From: an uncultured Pseudomonadota bacterium
GTDB taxonomy: Bacteria; Myxococcota_A; Polyangia; HGW-17
Length of the DNA: 5,704 nucleotides
Direction: 5' to 3'
Assembly (NCBI GenBank): GCA_938004375.1
Contig: CALKWH010000251.1
Coordinates: 1-5,704, forward strand
Part shown: positions 5,661 through 5,704 of the stretch, piece by piece
Position numbering within the stretch: position 1 is the first letter of the stretch
Layout of the letters: every line of letters begins with the position of its first letter
Program-made: the position numbers and the translations under genes
Notes under the pieces: generated by a model
Told to the model about the DNA's origin: nothing
Databases searched by the model: none
What the model saw: only the letters and a program-made list of their open reading frames with translations

Positions 5661-5704
5661 AGATCGGAAGAGCACACGTCTGAACTCCAGTCACCGAATA
5701 CGAT
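5661..5704. other. Illumina adapter contamination, right end (not biological)
   Basis: Positions 5661-5694 match the TruSeq-type adapter beginning AGATCGGAAGAGC and ending CCAGTCAC. Positions 5695-5702 are the 8-base index CGAATACG, and 5703-5704 (at) are the start of the P7 flank. It is the inverse of the left end. It supplies the false GTG start and the first residues of the minus-strand Cys-rich gene. Confidence 0.98.

Noticed and set aside
1..5704. Terminal inverted repeats of a mobile or linear element
   Set aside because: The matching ends are sequencing adapter with an index; no transposase, integrase or target-site duplication is present.

Overview
This is a metagenome- or draft-type contig with native DNA only at about 47-5660. 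Both ends are Illumina TruSeq-type read-2/i7 adapter carrying the same 8-base index in opposite orientation, so the apparent 'terminal inverted repeat' and the ORF starts inside it are artefacts. The DNA is GC-rich. All three genes encode exported, multidomain surface proteins of a style common in Myxococcota and the former Deltaproteobacteria (including Bradymonadales-like lineages): DUF4215/myxococcal Cys-rich repeats, a fibro-slime domain, Asn-rich tethers behind lipoprotein cysteines, and DNDGDG-type Asp/Cys repeats. That placement is inferred from protein style; no marker gene is present.

Layout: (1) 48-1949, minus strand: a complete 633-aa putative lipoprotein with an (NNx)n tether, five Cys-rich repeats, a fibro-slime domain and three more Cys-rich repeats. 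Its stop lies one base inside the adapter junction. (2) 1950-2126: a 177-bp divergent intergenic region with a candidate promoter for each flanking gene, a perfect 14-bp palindrome and a G-rich tract. (3) 2127-3554, plus strand: a 475-aa lipoprotein with an (NNx)10 tether encoded by a 9-bp minisatellite, an Ig/PKD-like segment, a PHP-superfamily metallohydrolase domain (CehA/McbA-like) and a C-terminal beta-rich region. (4) 3555-3598: a 44-bp convergent gap. (5) 3599-5660, minus strand: a gene missing its 5' end, encoding at least 686 aa: five regular 56-57-residue eight-cysteine modules, a PPC-like beta domain, three Asp/Cys repeats likely to bind calcium, and a C-terminal MAM/cleaved-adhesin-like ('choice-of-anchor J') domain.

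Nothing shows a shared pathway. The common theme is surface display: two outer-membrane-type lipoproteins are transcribed divergently, one probably an adhesin or carbohydrate-binding protein and one probably an enzyme, beside a large disulfide-rich, probably calcium-binding extracellular protein. I find no mobile element, CRISPR array, RNA gene or defence system. The most novel-looking native element is the eight-cysteine repeat array; the most practically important observation is the adapter contamination.
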